Positions 9,248 to 19,531 are shown, counted from the first letter of the stretch. The stretch is 64,000 nucleotides of DNA from a bacterium (GCA_021803105.1 JAJZMC010000002.1:1-64000); one strand, 5' to 3'. Notes: generated by a model from the sequence alone, not told the origin. Translations and numbers: made by a program.

Positions 9248-10135
9248 TTAATTAGCCATAACACTGCTACGACATTCTTCGCTACAAAATAGACTACTAT
9301 TAGCACAATCTAAGCACATAATGATTAATTTATTACACGCCTTATTAGAACAATTTTCATAATTACTAGTTTTTACTTTACATTTTACGCATCTAGCAAT
9401 ATCAACAGCCCGATCAGAAAATTTCATACCCATTCGTTTATCAAATGTATAAAGAGAACCTTCCCATAAACCATCATCACCAAAATTTTTACCATAATTA
9501 TCGATTCCACCCTCAATTTGATAGACTTTCGAAAAACCATTTTTCTTCATAATCATAGACAATACTTCACACCTAATGCCGCCAGTACAATACGTAACTA
9601 TTGATTTATCTTTAAGATAATCATATTTATTACTAGCTATCTCATCCACAAATTCTCTAGTATAATTAACATCTGGTATCACAGCATTTTTAAAATGACC
9701 AGTTAAAGCTTCATAACTATTACGTCCATCAAAAAAAACTATTTCCTCTTTTTTTTCTTTTATAAGTTTATGAAGCTTTTTTGGTGATATATGTTCACCA
9801 CCATCAACAACTCCATTTTCATCAACCTTTAATTCATCAGCTATTCCAAATGAAACTATTTCTGGACGAACCTTAACTGATAAACGAGGAAAATCATCAA
9901 CACTACCATCACTCCATTTATAAACTATTTTTTTAAATGGGGTATATATTTTATTTTCTTTAATATATTGTTTTATATCCTTAATTCTACCCCCAAGAGT
10001 ACCGTTAATACCATGTTTTGAAATTATAATCCGCCCTGTTAAATGATTTTTATCAGCTGAGGTTTTCTGCCACATTTTAGTTACTTCTGGATCTAAAATA
10101 GGTGTAAAAAGATAAAATAATATTATTTTTTGCAT
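9248..10135 (-). CDS. trhO: tRNA uridine(34) hydroxylase, rhodanese family (TrhO/YceA-like)
   Basis: 295 residues. TrhO enzymes form 5-hydroxyuridine at the wobble position of tRNA. An N-terminal alpha/beta domain (1-95) carries SKHGINGTLGG, diagnostic for this subfamily. The rhodanese domain (about 110-215) has the catalytic loop YCTGGIRCE with Cys183 and Cys189. A Cys-rich tail (about 246-292) has CxxC pairs likely to bind zinc. The overall architecture matches the family. No operon partner is evident beyond the downstream uvrC. Confidence 0.9.
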   Translation of the reverse strand: MQKIILFYLFTPILDPEVTKMWQKTSADKNHLTGRIIISKHGINGTLGGRIKDIKQYIKENKIYTPFKKIVYKWSDGSVDDFPRLSVKVRPEIVSFGIADELKVDENGVVDGGEHISPKKLHKLIKEKKEEIVFFDGRNSYEALTGHFKNAVIPDVNYTREFVDEIASNKYDYLKDKSIVTYCTGGIRCEVLSMIMKKNGFSKVYQIEGGIDNYGKNFGDDGLWEGSLYTFDKRMGMKFSDRAVDIARCVKCKVKTSNYENCSNKACNKLIIMCLDCANSSLFCSEECRSSVMAN

Positions 10136-10142
10136 TATTATA

Positions 10143-11531
10143 TTATAACTTAGAAATTAATAAATAAATTATTAATCCAATTAAGAAAACAATGATAATA
10201 CTAAGAAAAATATTAACAATCGGGGATTCAAATGACTTTTCTTTTTTAATTTTCTTATTTATAACCGGTGGTGTTGATAAAACAATATTCTGCCCCTGTT
10301 TTGACACTATATCTAATCCTTTTTTTGCTAATAATTCATTAATAGATTTTGGTGATGAAGATTCAGTGTAAAAATCGTCATTTCTAACATCTTTTAATAT
10401 AGGATCTTTTTCAAAATCAATTTGATGCTCAATTAATTCTTTTTTCAAAATCTTTTCAATACTACCAGTTTTAAGATACTCATTTAAAATACGTTTTAAA
10501 CCATTAAAACTAACTTCCTTATTTTGATAAAATGTTTTTAAAGAGACTCCTTCTATTTTAATTTTTTCACTTAAACTAATAATTTCCTTATCTGTTAAGC
10601 TAACCATTTTTGTATTTTTTATTTCTGGTTTAAGTTTTTCGCTTTTTAGTAGTGTTTTTTCTAAAGACGGTTTTAAATCTAATGATTTTTCAACAATGTT
10701 CTCGTATTGATTAGTCATGTTCACGCGATTAAATAAACTATCTTTTGAATTATCAAGAGGTGATATTCTAATTTTTTCTAACTCACTTGTTTTAGTAATT
10801 ATTTTTTTATCTAAATTACTAATTTCTTCTTTTATTTTCCTTTTATTAATTTCCGATAGATTATCTTTTCTAACAGTTTTTCTTTTATTAAATAAATTAT
10901 CTACTAAAATATCATAGAAAGATGTTCCCTCTGATGTATTTTTTAAACTACTAGTCTTAGTTTCTTTTTCTTTTTTTTCTAATTGACTGTTTGCTTTAAA
11001 TATATCTTCTACGTTATCTGAGTTAATATAACGATTAATAATAATTTCTTGTTCAACATTTAATATATTTGGTTCATTATTTGTTTTTTTAATATTGTCT
11101 TCAATTTTACTAATATCTGGTTCTTCTACGACATAGTCTTCGGTACTTAACTCAGTAGTAAAATTATATGATTCTTCTATATCGCCTGTTAATGACAATC
11201 TTTCTAAAAACGTTTGAACTGCTAAACTCTCATTTTCTTCGGTAATTAATTCTTTAAGGTGTTCATCAGCAAGGTCTTGTATGATTTCTGTTTCTTCTTT
11301 TTCAGATAAAATATCTTCGTTAATTATTTCTTTTTTAGTTAGTGTCTCATTATCAGGTTCAACTAAACTTTCAGGCTTATCTTTATTTTTTTTATCATTA
11401 TTCTCTTGATTTGATGTCGTTTTTTTTTCTTTTTTTAACAAAAAATCAGCTAATGATTTAGATTTCTTTTTTTTACTATCTATCTCATCATCTTCATCAT
11501 CAAGTTCAAAATCCTGATTATTAACTTCCAT
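10143..11531 (-). CDS. Long charged protein with C-terminal membrane anchor, 462 aa
   Basis: Not recognised. Residues 1-430 are strongly charged (Glu/Lys/Asp/Asn-rich) and look like disordered and coiled-coil sequence with no Cys. A basic patch precedes a single transmembrane helix at the extreme C-terminus (about 438-460), so the protein is probably tail-anchored with its bulk in the cytoplasm. It ends 8 bases before trhO begins. A smaller protein of the same design lies at 46043-46615. A scaffold or envelope-organising role is possible, but that is speculation. Confidence 0.6.
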   Translation of the reverse strand: MEVNNQDFELDDEDDEIDSKKKKSKSLADFLLKKEKKTTSNQENNDKKNKDKPESLVEPDNETLTKKEIINEDILSEKEETEIIQDLADEHLKELITEENESLAVQTFLERLSLTGDIEESYNFTTELSTEDYVVEEPDISKIEDNIKKTNNEPNILNVEQEIIINRYINSDNVEDIFKANSQLEKKEKETKTSSLKNTSEGTSFYDILVDNLFNKRKTVRKDNLSEINKRKIKEEISNLDKKIITKTSELEKIRISPLDNSKDSLFNRVNMTNQYENIVEKSLDLKPSLEKTLLKSEKLKPEIKNTKMVSLTDKEIISLSEKIKIEGVSLKTFYQNKEVSFNGLKRILNEYLKTGSIEKILKKELIEHQIDFEKDPILKDVRNDDFYTESSSPKSINELLAKKGLDIVSKQGQNIVLSTPPVINKKIKKEKSFESPIVNIFLSIIIVFLIGLIIYLLISKL

Positions 11532-11627
11532 AATAAACCATATTATAACCTATTAAATCAAGTTATAATTCATAAAAATACATTTAACTAACTATATTTA
11601 ATATTAGTTATACTACCCAAACTAATA

Positions 11628-12314
11628 TTACGTTTCCTTATTTTCAATAGTGTCTGTAGTTGCTTCAGTAGCCTCAGCCTCTGTTGTTTCTTGTTTTTCT
11701 TCCTCATCACCGGCTAAAGCATTGTTAGCTGCCTCAACAGCACTAGGTTCATAAACACTAACTACGCTTTGATTTGAATCAGTTATGATTACAACATCTT
11801 TTGGAACTATTAAATCTAATACTGATATATGATCACTTGGAGTAACTAATTTTTCAGCATCATAATAAATTACATCTGGTAATTTATCTGGTAAAGCTTC
11901 AACCACTACTGATTCTAAATGCTCAATAACAATTAAACCAGCTCTTTCAGCCGGACTAGCATCATTACCTGGTAAGTATTGTGGTTTTAATGGGATTTCA
12001 GCTTCAACTTTTTGATTAGAAAAAATTGAATTAAAAACAACATGAGTTATAGTTTGTTTCTTTGGTTCAAAAACTGCCTCTTTAATCATAACCGTTATAT
12101 CTTTTTTATTGTCAGATTTTAATATTATAGGATGGTGTTTTCCTGCTTCAGCAATAACTTTTAATAAGTCTTTACCGACAACCTGAGCCAAAACTGAAGT
12201 TTTTCCATGATCATGAATTACTACCGGAATTTGCCCATTTTGGCGAAGTTGTTTAACCTTTTTACCCGTAATAGTTCTTTTTTCAAAAGATAATTGTATT
12301 GTGTTGTCTGACAT
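11628..12314 (-). CDS. rplY: Ribosomal protein bL25 (CTC/TL5 form)
   Basis: 228 residues. Binds 5S rRNA in the large subunit. The N-terminal domain (about 4-95) begins LSFEKRTITGKKVKQLRQNGQIPVVI, typical of the family. The C-terminal TL5-type beta domain (about 96-185) has KPQYLPGNDASPAERAGL. An acidic Glu/Thr tail follows. AAGGAGAA lies about 14 bases before the ATG, a rather long spacing. The gene is divergent from the DedA gene, with an 86-base shared upstream region. Confidence 0.93.
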   Translation of the reverse strand: MSDNTIQLSFEKRTITGKKVKQLRQNGQIPVVIHDHGKTSVLAQVVGKDLLKVIAEAGKHHPIILKSDNKKDITVMIKEAVFEPKKQTITHVVFNSIFSNQKVEAEIPLKPQYLPGNDASPAERAGLIVIEHLESVVVEALPDKLPDVIYYDAEKLVTPSDHISVLDLIVPKDVVIITDSNQSVVSVYEPSAVEAANNALAGDEEEKQETTEAEATEATTDTIENKET

Positions 12315-12400
12315 ATTTTTGCTAAATTCTCCTTAATCTAATCATTATATCAAATAAAATGGTGGACTAATAATGATAATGCCTATAATATATATTAGAT

Positions 12401-13009
12401 ATGTTTCCAGTTAATCATATTTTACAAATTGGTGGCTTATGGCTACTAGCTACTTTTATATTTACGGAAGTAGGTTTATTCCTGGGTTTTATCTTGCCAG
12501 GGGATACTTTAGTCCTAACAGCAGGTGTATTTGCTAAAGAAGGTAAATTTGCACTCTCATCAACTATTTTTGTAATTGCTCTAGCTGCAATTGCGGGAGA
12601 TAATTTAGCTTACTATATTGGTCGTAGACTAGGTCCAAAAGTCTTTACTAAACCAGATAGTCTGTTATTAAAGAAAAGCCATATTAATCGAGCCGAAAAA
12701 TTCTATGAAAAATATGGACCTAAAACTGTTTTAATCGCTCATTTTTTTCCAGTCATTAGATCCTTTTCTCCTCTTCTGGCCGGTGTTGGTAAAATGAAAT
12801 ATGCAAAATATTTTTTGTACGACTTAATTGGTGACATAGCATGGTCAATTATTATGACTTTGATTGGTTATTATATCGCTTCACAAATACCTCACATTAA
12901 TACCTATATCAATTTAGTACTAGTAGCTGTTGTTGCTATTTCAGTCATACCTGTAGGTTGGCATTTATACCAAAAATATACGAAAAAGAAACAACCAAAA
13001 CTAGAATAA
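12401..13009 (+). CDS. DedA family membrane protein
   Basis: 202 residues, one of the few plus-strand genes. DedA/SNARE-associated proteins are integral membrane proteins, some of which flip phospholipids such as undecaprenyl phosphate. Family motifs are clear: GFILPGDTLVLTAG near 30-45, GDNLAYYIGRRLG near 66-80, and HFFPVIRSFSPLLAGVGKM near 115-133. Several hydrophobic segments and a basic tail (KKKQPKLE) follow. It is transcribed away from rplY and converges on uvrA, with one base between the two stop codons. Confidence 0.92.
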   Translation: MFPVNHILQIGGLWLLATFIFTEVGLFLGFILPGDTLVLTAGVFAKEGKFALSSTIFVIALAAIAGDNLAYYIGRRLGPKVFTKPDSLLLKKSHINRAEKFYEKYGPKTVLIAHFFPVIRSFSPLLAGVGKMKYAKYFLYDLIGDIAWSIIMTLIGYYIASQIPHINTYINLVLVAVVAISVIPVGWHLYQKYTKKKQPKLE

Positions 13010-13010
13010 A

Positions 13011-15821
13011 CTACAATATTTTTGCTAAATATTGACCAGTAAAACTTGTTTTAATTTGAGCTAGTGCTTCTGGTGTTCCTTCGGCTACAACTTGACCACC
13101 GGCATCACCACCTTCTGGTCCCATATCTATTAACCAATCGGCATTTTTTATAACATCTAAATTATGTTCAATAATTATAACGCTATTAGAATTATCAACT
13201 AATTGATGTATCATTTTTAATAATTTTTCGACATCATCCATATGAAGACCAGTAGTTGGTTCATCTAAAATATATAAAGTCCTACCAGTCGGTCTTCTTG
13301 ATAATTCTCCAGCTAATTTAATTCTTTGTGCCTCACCACCACTCAAAGTAGTAGCAGGTTGACCAAGTTTGATATAACCAATACCAACATCAACTAATGT
13401 CTGTAGTTTACGAGTAATTACTGGGATATTCTCAAAAAATTTTAGTGCTTCTTCACATGTCATATCAAGAACATCACTAATATTTTTAAGTTTATAGTGA
13501 ATTTCTAAGGCCTCACGATTATATCTTTTACCATGACAAACCTCACATTGTACATACACATCTGGCAAAAAATGCATTTCTATTTTAATAATCCCATCGC
13601 CATAACAATTTTCACATCTTCCACCCTTAACATTAAAACTAAATCTTCCTGAATTATAACCCCGTAATTTAGCATCTGGTAAACTAGCAAACAATTCACG
13701 AATAGGTGTAAATAAACCAGTATAAGTAGCAGGATTAGATCTTGGAGTTCTACCGATGGGCGACTGATCAATAATAATTGCTTTATCTAAATGATCAATA
13801 CCAGTAATATCTTTATGATAACCAGGAACAGTGTTGGCTCGATGTAATCTAGCTAATAATTCCTTTGCTAAAATATCGTTAATTAAACTCGATTTACCGG
13901 AACCGGAAACACCAGTTACTACAACTAATTTTCCGAGTGGAATTTTAACTGTTACATTTTTTAAATTATTTTCTGTTGCTTGGTTAATTACTAAAAATTT
14001 ATTATTTCCTAATCGTCGTTTTTTAGGTATCATAATCGATTTAGTGCCAGTTAAGTATTGACCTGTTAAACTATTTTTATTCATCATAATTTCTGGCGGA
14101 CTACCTGACGCTACAATCATACCACCATGACTCCCCGCCCCAGGTCCAATATCCAACAAATAATCGGCCATCAACATAGTCTCTTCATCATGTTCCACGA
14201 CAATTACTGTATTACCTAAATCACGTAAGTTCTTTAAAGTATTAATAAGACGTTTATTGTCTCTTTGATGTAATCCAATACTAGGCTCATCTAAAACATA
14301 TAATACACCGGTTAAACCAGAACCTATTTGAGTTGCCAATCTAATTCTTTGTGCCTCACCACCACTCAAAGTAGTAGCACTACGAAGCAATGTTAAATAA
14401 TTTAATCCAACATTTTGTAAAAACTGAACTCTAGATAACAATTCTTTGACAATCAATCTTACTATTTGTTGTTGTGTAGTAGTTAACTTTAAATCAGAAA
14501 TCCAAGAATAAACTTCATCAATTGATAATGAACAGACATCCATAATTGAAAATTGATTAATTTTTATAGCTAAAACCTCATCTTTAAGTCTTAAACCCTG
14601 ACACTTATGACAAGGTTTTTCTTTCATAAATTTCTCTATATCACGACGAACAAAATCACTATCTGTTTCACGATAACGTCGTTCTAAATTCGCAACTACT
14701 CCTTCATACGTAGTCTCAATACTACGGCCATTACCAAGTGATAATCTATAAACATCATCACCAGTGCCATACATGATTAAATTCATTTCCTTAGCTGATA
14801 ACTTACTCGTCGGTACTTTCAAAGAAAAATTATATTTATCAGCTACGGCTTGTAATTTTTTCATATACCAATTGTCAACATTAATGCGGTTATAGGGTCG
14901 TATAGCCCCTTCTGAGATAGTTAAATTACCATTAGGTATAACTAAATTAGGATCCACTTCTAATCGATTACCAAGACCAGTACAAACCGGACAAGCACCT
15001 TGTGGATTATTGAAACTAAAAGTTCTAGGCTCAAGCTCTGGAATAACAATTTCAGGATGATTTAAACAAGCATACAATAAACTAAAACTAGTAATATTAT
15101 TAGTTTCATCTTCTAAAATCATTATCCGGCCATTACCGATTTCTAATGCCTGCTCAACAGATTGTACTAAACGACCGTGATTATCTTGATCATTAATAAT
15201 TCTATCAACAACTATTTCAATATTGTGTCGGTAATTCTTATCAAGTTCTGGAAACTCATCCAAAGCATAAATAATACCATCAACTCGAGCTCGAGCAAAT
15301 CCAACTCTTAAAAATTGCTCTGGAATATGTTCAAATGCACCTTTTTTATCAATCACAACTGGTGCAAGTATGATAATTCTACCACCAATAGACAAAGAAG
15401 AAACTTGGCTTATAATACCTTCAGAAGTTTGTCTTTTAACAGGGGTTCCGTCGATTGGACAATGTGGTATACCAATACGAGCATATAATAATCTTAAATA
15501 ATCATAAATTTCGGTAACTGTTGCAACAGTTGATCTTGGATTTCTAGAGGTTGATTTTTGATCAATAGAAATAGCTGGACTTAAACCATCAATTTGATCA
15601 ACATCTGGTTTTTCCATAATACCTAAAAACTGACGAGCATAACTACTTAATGATTCAACATATCGCCTCTGACCTTCAGCATATATAGTATCAAATGCTA
15701 AACTTGATTTACCAGAACCACTAAGACCAGTAATAACGATTAATTTATCTCTCGGAATAGTAACATCGATATTTTTTAAATTATGTTCTCTGGCACCTTT
15801 AATAATTATCTTATTATTCAT
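13011..15821 (-). CDS. uvrA: Excinuclease ABC subunit A
   Basis: 936 residues from the ATG at 15821. A reading from 15911 adds 30 residues that match nothing in the family. UvrA is the damage-sensing ABC ATPase of nucleotide excision repair. Two ABC modules are seen: Walker A GLSGSGKSSLAFD and GVSGSGKSSLIND, and the ABC signature LSGGEAQRI in each half. The second zinc finger is CENCYGDG...CEVC. In the first zinc module the leading pair reads CLNH instead of CxxC, so one ligand may be His. It converges on the dedA gene. The partner uvrC is at 7.7 kb. Confidence 0.96.
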   Translation of the reverse strand: MNNKIIIKGAREHNLKNIDVTIPRDKLIVITGLSGSGKSSLAFDTIYAEGQRRYVESLSSYARQFLGIMEKPDVDQIDGLSPAISIDQKSTSRNPRSTVATVTEIYDYLRLLYARIGIPHCPIDGTPVKRQTSEGIISQVSSLSIGGRIIILAPVVIDKKGAFEHIPEQFLRVGFARARVDGIIYALDEFPELDKNYRHNIEIVVDRIINDQDNHGRLVQSVEQALEIGNGRIMILEDETNNITSFSLLYACLNHPEIVIPELEPRTFSFNNPQGACPVCTGLGNRLEVDPNLVIPNGNLTISEGAIRPYNRINVDNWYMKKLQAVADKYNFSLKVPTSKLSAKEMNLIMYGTGDDVYRLSLGNGRSIETTYEGVVANLERRYRETDSDFVRRDIEKFMKEKPCHKCQGLRLKDEVLAIKINQFSIMDVCSLSIDEVYSWISDLKLTTTQQQIVRLIVKELLSRVQFLQNVGLNYLTLLRSATTLSGGEAQRIRLATQIGSGLTGVLYVLDEPSIGLHQRDNKRLINTLKNLRDLGNTVIVVEHDEETMLMADYLLDIGPGAGSHGGMIVASGSPPEIMMNKNSLTGQYLTGTKSIMIPKKRRLGNNKFLVINQATENNLKNVTVKIPLGKLVVVTGVSGSGKSSLINDILAKELLARLHRANTVPGYHKDITGIDHLDKAIIIDQSPIGRTPRSNPATYTGLFTPIRELFASLPDAKLRGYNSGRFSFNVKGGRCENCYGDGIIKIEMHFLPDVYVQCEVCHGKRYNREALEIHYKLKNISDVLDMTCEEALKFFENIPVITRKLQTLVDVGIGYIKLGQPATTLSGGEAQRIKLAGELSRRPTGRTLYILDEPTTGLHMDDVEKLLKMIHQLVDNSNSVIIIEHNLDVIKNADWLIDMGPEGGDAGGQVVAEGTPEALAQIKTSFTGQYLAKIL

Positions 15822-15950
15822 AAAAGCCCTTAACTTAGTCGATCTATTATACCGGAAAGTAGAAAAAAATTCGAGAGTTTTAACCTTTTTACAAAATTTT
15901 AACTCTAACAATTTCTATTTAACTAACAAGGCAAAAAAAATTCAAAAATG

Positions 15951-17210
15951 TTAATAATAAAAAAAATGATCTTGATCGATTACAATTTTATCATCAGGTT
16001 TTAAACCTAATTTAATCATTTCTTTAAAAATACCCTTGCGTTGAAAAATATTTCTAAGCCTACTAACTGATTCTTCATTATCAAAATCGGTTTTTAAAAC
16101 AAACTCTTCGATACCTTTACCACTAATCTCAAAATGTTGTCCATGTTTTTTAACTGCCCAAAAATTTTTATCATTATTTAAAGTTATGATTGGGATACTA
16201 GGTTTAGACTCTATAATAGTCTTGCTCTTTCTAACTATTTGACTACAAAGCTTTAAAAGCTCATCAATACCTTGACCATTAAAAGATGATATAGCGATTA
16301 TTTTTTTATTTTTAGGTAATTTATTTTGAATATTTTTTATTGAATCCAAAACAAATTTATTATCTAATCCTTCAATTTTCGTTAAAACAATAATTTCTGA
16401 TTTTTTTTCTAAATTCAAGTCGTACTTTAAAATTTCTTGTCTAATTAACTGATAACTTTCATATATACTTGGATTATAAATATCAATTAAATGTAATATC
16501 ACTAAAGTGCGTTCAATGTGTTTTAAAAAATCATGACCCAAACCCTTACCTTCTGATGCTCCTTGGATTAAACCCGGAATATCAGCAAACAACATTGAAT
16601 CATTTAAATAATCAACCACCCCAAGATTTGGTGTTAAAGTTGTAAAAGGATAATCGGCGATTGCTGGTTTAGCGTTACTGATTTTAGCTAATAATGTCGA
16701 CTTACCAGCATTAGGTAGTCCAACTAAACCAATGTCAGCAATCATTTTTAGTTCAAATCTTAAAGTATATTTCTCTCCTGGTATACCTTTTTCAGCAAAT
16801 TTTGGTGTTTGACGTCTAGATGATACAAAATGAGCATTACCAAAACCACCTTTTCCACCAGTTGCTAGAATACCTGTCTGTCCATCATTAATCAAGTCTA
16901 CTACTAAATCTTCACCGTTATAGATGGCTGTACCAACTGGAACATCTATTATCTTATTGTTAGCATTTTTTCCATGACGACGGTTTTTTTCACCAGGGCT
17001 ACCATTCTTAGCTATTATTTCCTTATGATAACGATAATTTGCTAATGTATCTTGATTACGACTAGCCCTAATAATGACATCACCACCTTTTCCACCATCA
17101 CCACCATCCGGACCACCTTTATCAACATATTTTTCATGATGAAAACTAACATGACCATCACCACCATCGCCAGCTACAACTTTAACAATAACTTGATCAA
17201 TAAAACTCAC
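15951..17210 (-). CDS. obg: Obg/CgtA GTPase
   Basis: 419 residues, GTG start at 17210. Ribosome-associated essential GTPase that acts in 50S assembly and growth control. The glycine-rich Obg fold is at 1-158 (VAGDGGDGHVSFHHEKYVDK). The G domain has P-loop GLPNAGKST, switch I DYPFTTLTPNLG, G3 DIPGLIQGASEGKGLG and G4 LTKIE. A C-terminal OCT-type domain (about 340-410) includes KHGQHFEISGKGIEEFV. TATAAT directly abuts the start codon, so it is probably not this gene's own -10; transcription likely comes from upstream. Confidence 0.95.
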   Translation of the reverse strand: MSFIDQVIVKVVAGDGGDGHVSFHHEKYVDKGGPDGGDGGKGGDVIIRASRNQDTLANYRYHKEIIAKNGSPGEKNRRHGKNANNKIIDVPVGTAIYNGEDLVVDLINDGQTGILATGGKGGFGNAHFVSSRRQTPKFAEKGIPGEKYTLRFELKMIADIGLVGLPNAGKSTLLAKISNAKPAIADYPFTTLTPNLGVVDYLNDSMLFADIPGLIQGASEGKGLGHDFLKHIERTLVILHLIDIYNPSIYESYQLIRQEILKYDLNLEKKSEIIVLTKIEGLDNKFVLDSIKNIQNKLPKNKKIIAISSFNGQGIDELLKLCSQIVRKSKTIIESKPSIPIITLNNDKNFWAVKKHGQHFEISGKGIEEFVLKTDFDNEESVSRLRNIFQRKGIFKEMIKLGLKPDDKIVIDQDHFFYY

Positions 17211-17253
17211 ATTATATAGAGTACCACTTAATTATATATACTATTAATATTTT

Positions 17254-18306
17254 TTAACGATAAATATAATTAGGAAATAAACTTGCAGGTACTTGTTTCC
17301 AATCGACAACATCCCACCCCCCAGTAGGCGTAGAATTAGTCATAGATTTTTGTCCATATGAATTCATCTCTGATACCCAAATAGTACCATTTGGATTAAC
17401 GGCTTGAACAATCGCCACATGACCTTCACCATAATAAGCGTAGGGAGTCTGGGCAATTGCCCCAACAACTGGTGTTGAGCTAACCTGCCAACCATCTTGA
17501 GCAGCATAATAAGCCCAAGAACTAGCATTACCCCAATTACTAGGAACAGCTATCTTAGATGCCACATACCAAGTACACCAACCAAAATCATAACCATTAA
17601 AACCATAAGAATAAACAGGAGTTGGTTCAACACCATTAGGTATAATAATCTGTTCACCAGGTTTTAAACCAGTGAGTTCGGCGTCATTATAAGCTATTAT
17701 CTGTTTAGCACTAGCGCTATAAGTTTTTGCTAAGCTAGCTGGCGTATCACCTGCTTTAACAGTATAAACAATACCATTAAGAGGTGGTATAACTAAGGTC
17801 TGATTAGGAATTACTGTGTTACTAATTAAATTATTAGACCATTTTAAACTATTAACAGAAATTTTAAACTTAGCAGCAATTGAAGAAACCGTATCACCTG
17901 CTTTAACTACATAATCAGATATATTAGCTCGAGATTTTAAAGCCGTTAAAACAACTTGAGGTTTTGAGACAACATTATTATTGGTAGTTGCCATAGCAAT
18001 CTCGGCTTGTTGAGTATCAGCCTGATTAGAAATAGCAGTGACTTCCGGTAAATTAGTCATCTGAGCAACCGTTAACGCTATATCAGCCGAAGAAACTTGA
18101 TCAATAGGACTAGATACAACCTGAGAATTTGTTGGATTAAAAACGTTTATTGTGGATAATGAAACTGTCGAAGTACTACTAGAAATTAATAGAATTACAA
18201 CTCCAATAATTATTAAATTACCGAAAATAACCATATATTTAAAATAATTATTATTTTTCTTACCAAATAACAACCTTCTAATTTTACTAGCTACCACAGA
18301 TAACAC
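17254..18306 (-). CDS. LysM-CHAP cell wall hydrolase
   Basis: 350 residues. Probable envelope-anchored peptidoglycan amidase or endopeptidase. One transmembrane segment (about 24-43) is followed by a Ser/Val/Asn-rich linker. Two LysM repeats (about 130-175 and 181-225, each opening with VKAGDT) bind peptidoglycan. A C-terminal CHAP domain (about 233-345) has FGWCTWYVASK, giving the catalytic Cys, and EGHVAIVQ, giving the catalytic His. The start is a GTG at 18306 with no strong ribosome site, so the exact N-terminus is unsure. It is next to mltG, another wall-cutting enzyme. Confidence 0.88.
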   Translation of the reverse strand: MLSVVASKIRRLLFGKKNNNYFKYMVIFGNLIIIGVVILLISSSTSTVSLSTINVFNPTNSQVVSSPIDQVSSADIALTVAQMTNLPEVTAISNQADTQQAEIAMATTNNNVVSKPQVVLTALKSRANISDYVVKAGDTVSSIAAKFKISVNSLKWSNNLISNTVIPNQTLVIPPLNGIVYTVKAGDTPASLAKTYSASAKQIIAYNDAELTGLKPGEQIIIPNGVEPTPVYSYGFNGYDFGWCTWYVASKIAVPSNWGNASSWAYYAAQDGWQVSSTPVVGAIAQTPYAYYGEGHVAIVQAVNPNGTIWVSEMNSYGQKSMTNSTPTGGWDVVDWKQVPASLFPNYIYR

Positions 18307-18481
18307 AGACGAATTAGCTGGCTTTGTTTTAATTAAAAGGTTATCTAAAACTGACTGAGTACTAATATTTTTACTCCATAATTAAGGTTTCAATATAGTA
18401 AAATTATATGTTCTTCAAGATCTATCAAAATTAATAACAAACATTATTATAACTTTTTTTGATTAATTTTCAAATATCTCT

Positions 18482-19531
18482 TTATGGTGATTGACATAAT
18501 TTATGACAATATAAAGCTGTATTTGCTTGCTGTTGAGCAAGAGTCTTGGAGAAATAAGTTACTCCATTGTCGCCTGTTACAAAATATAGCCAGTTTGTTT
18601 TAGCAGGATAAGCTACTGCCTGCAAGGCAGAATTAGAAAAAGTTGCTATTGGTGTAGGTGGTAATCCGGTATGCAACAACGTATTATACGAAGAATTATA
18701 GCTTAAACTTGGTGCTACATTGTTATGAATTGCACCATAAAGAGCAGTCACATCAGACCCCAAGGGCATATTATTAGCCAAACGAGATAAAAATACCTGT
18801 GCGACCTGTGCTTGATCTGATGGTTTTGAAACTTCTTGATTGACAATTGAAGCTAATATTAAAGCATCATAAACGCTTAAACCCTCTTTAGCAAAAGCTG
18901 CTTGTAAAGATGGAGTAAGATGTTGTCCCATTTCAATTAGTGATTCACGAATAATAGTACTTGGTGATGTATTAGAATCTTTCAAGAAAGAATCAGGCCA
19001 TAATAAACCTTCTAATGTATTAACTGATTTAGGCTTAAAAGCTATCACAGGTAAATTACTGTAAAGTGCCGGATTTAAAGCTTGACTAACAGAAGAAGCA
19101 GAAAAACCATCAGCAACTAAGTCCCCACTAATTTGATTAATACTATAACCAGGTAAGATTGTTACTAACTTAGTAGCAATCTTGCCATCAATTAAAGTTT
19201 TAACAATTGACTGAACATCCTGATTAGATGACAACAAATAAGTACCAGCCTGTAAAGACGAGTTATTTAAAGTGTGAACATAGACATCAAAAGCCCAAGA
19301 ACTTCTAATTAAATGATCATTAACCAACAGTTTGGCGATAATCTTCACTGAATCTCCTCTTTTAATAATCACTTTCTTAGGTAATTGATTATTTGAAACC
19401 GCTTTTAAGTCGTTATAATATATTTTGCCAGCAAATATTGAAATAATTACCAACAAACTAAGTAATGATAAAGAGAAAATAATCACTCTACCCGGTACTC
19501 TACGAATTTTTTTTTGAATTTTATACTTCAT
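18482..19531 (-). CDS. mltG: MltG-like endolytic murein transglycosylase
   Basis: 349 residues. MltG cuts nascent glycan strands in the periplasm and sets their length. A basic cytoplasmic tail and one transmembrane helix (about 15-36) lead to a LysM-like part and the YceG catalytic domain, with SVNTLEGLLWPDSF near 169-182 and the active-site region LASIVNQEVS near 226-235. In E. coli the equivalent reads SIVEKE, and its first Glu is catalytic. Here that position is Asn231, while the second Glu (233) is kept. It overlaps the stop of ruvX by one base. Confidence 0.85.
   Translation of the reverse strand: MKYKIQKKIRRVPGRVIIFSLSLLSLLVIISIFAGKIYYNDLKAVSNNQLPKKVIIKRGDSVKIIAKLLVNDHLIRSSWAFDVYVHTLNNSSLQAGTYLLSSNQDVQSIVKTLIDGKIATKLVTILPGYSINQISGDLVADGFSASSVSQALNPALYSNLPVIAFKPKSVNTLEGLLWPDSFLKDSNTSPSTIIRESLIEMGQHLTPSLQAAFAKEGLSVYDALILASIVNQEVSKPSDQAQVAQVFLSRLANNMPLGSDVTALYGAIHNNVAPSLSYNSSYNTLLHTGLPPTPIATFSNSALQAVAYPAKTNWLYFVTGDNGVTYFSKTLAQQQANTALYCHKLCQSP

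Noticed and set aside
13580-14061. Extra ORFs inside uvrA on both strands
   Set aside because: They lie wholly within the well-supported uvrA frame, have no family features, and follow from the codon use of that gene.
17211-17216. TATAAT directly before the obg start as its promoter
   Set aside because: A -10 box touching the start codon would place the transcription start inside the gene. It is more likely a chance match in AT-rich DNA.
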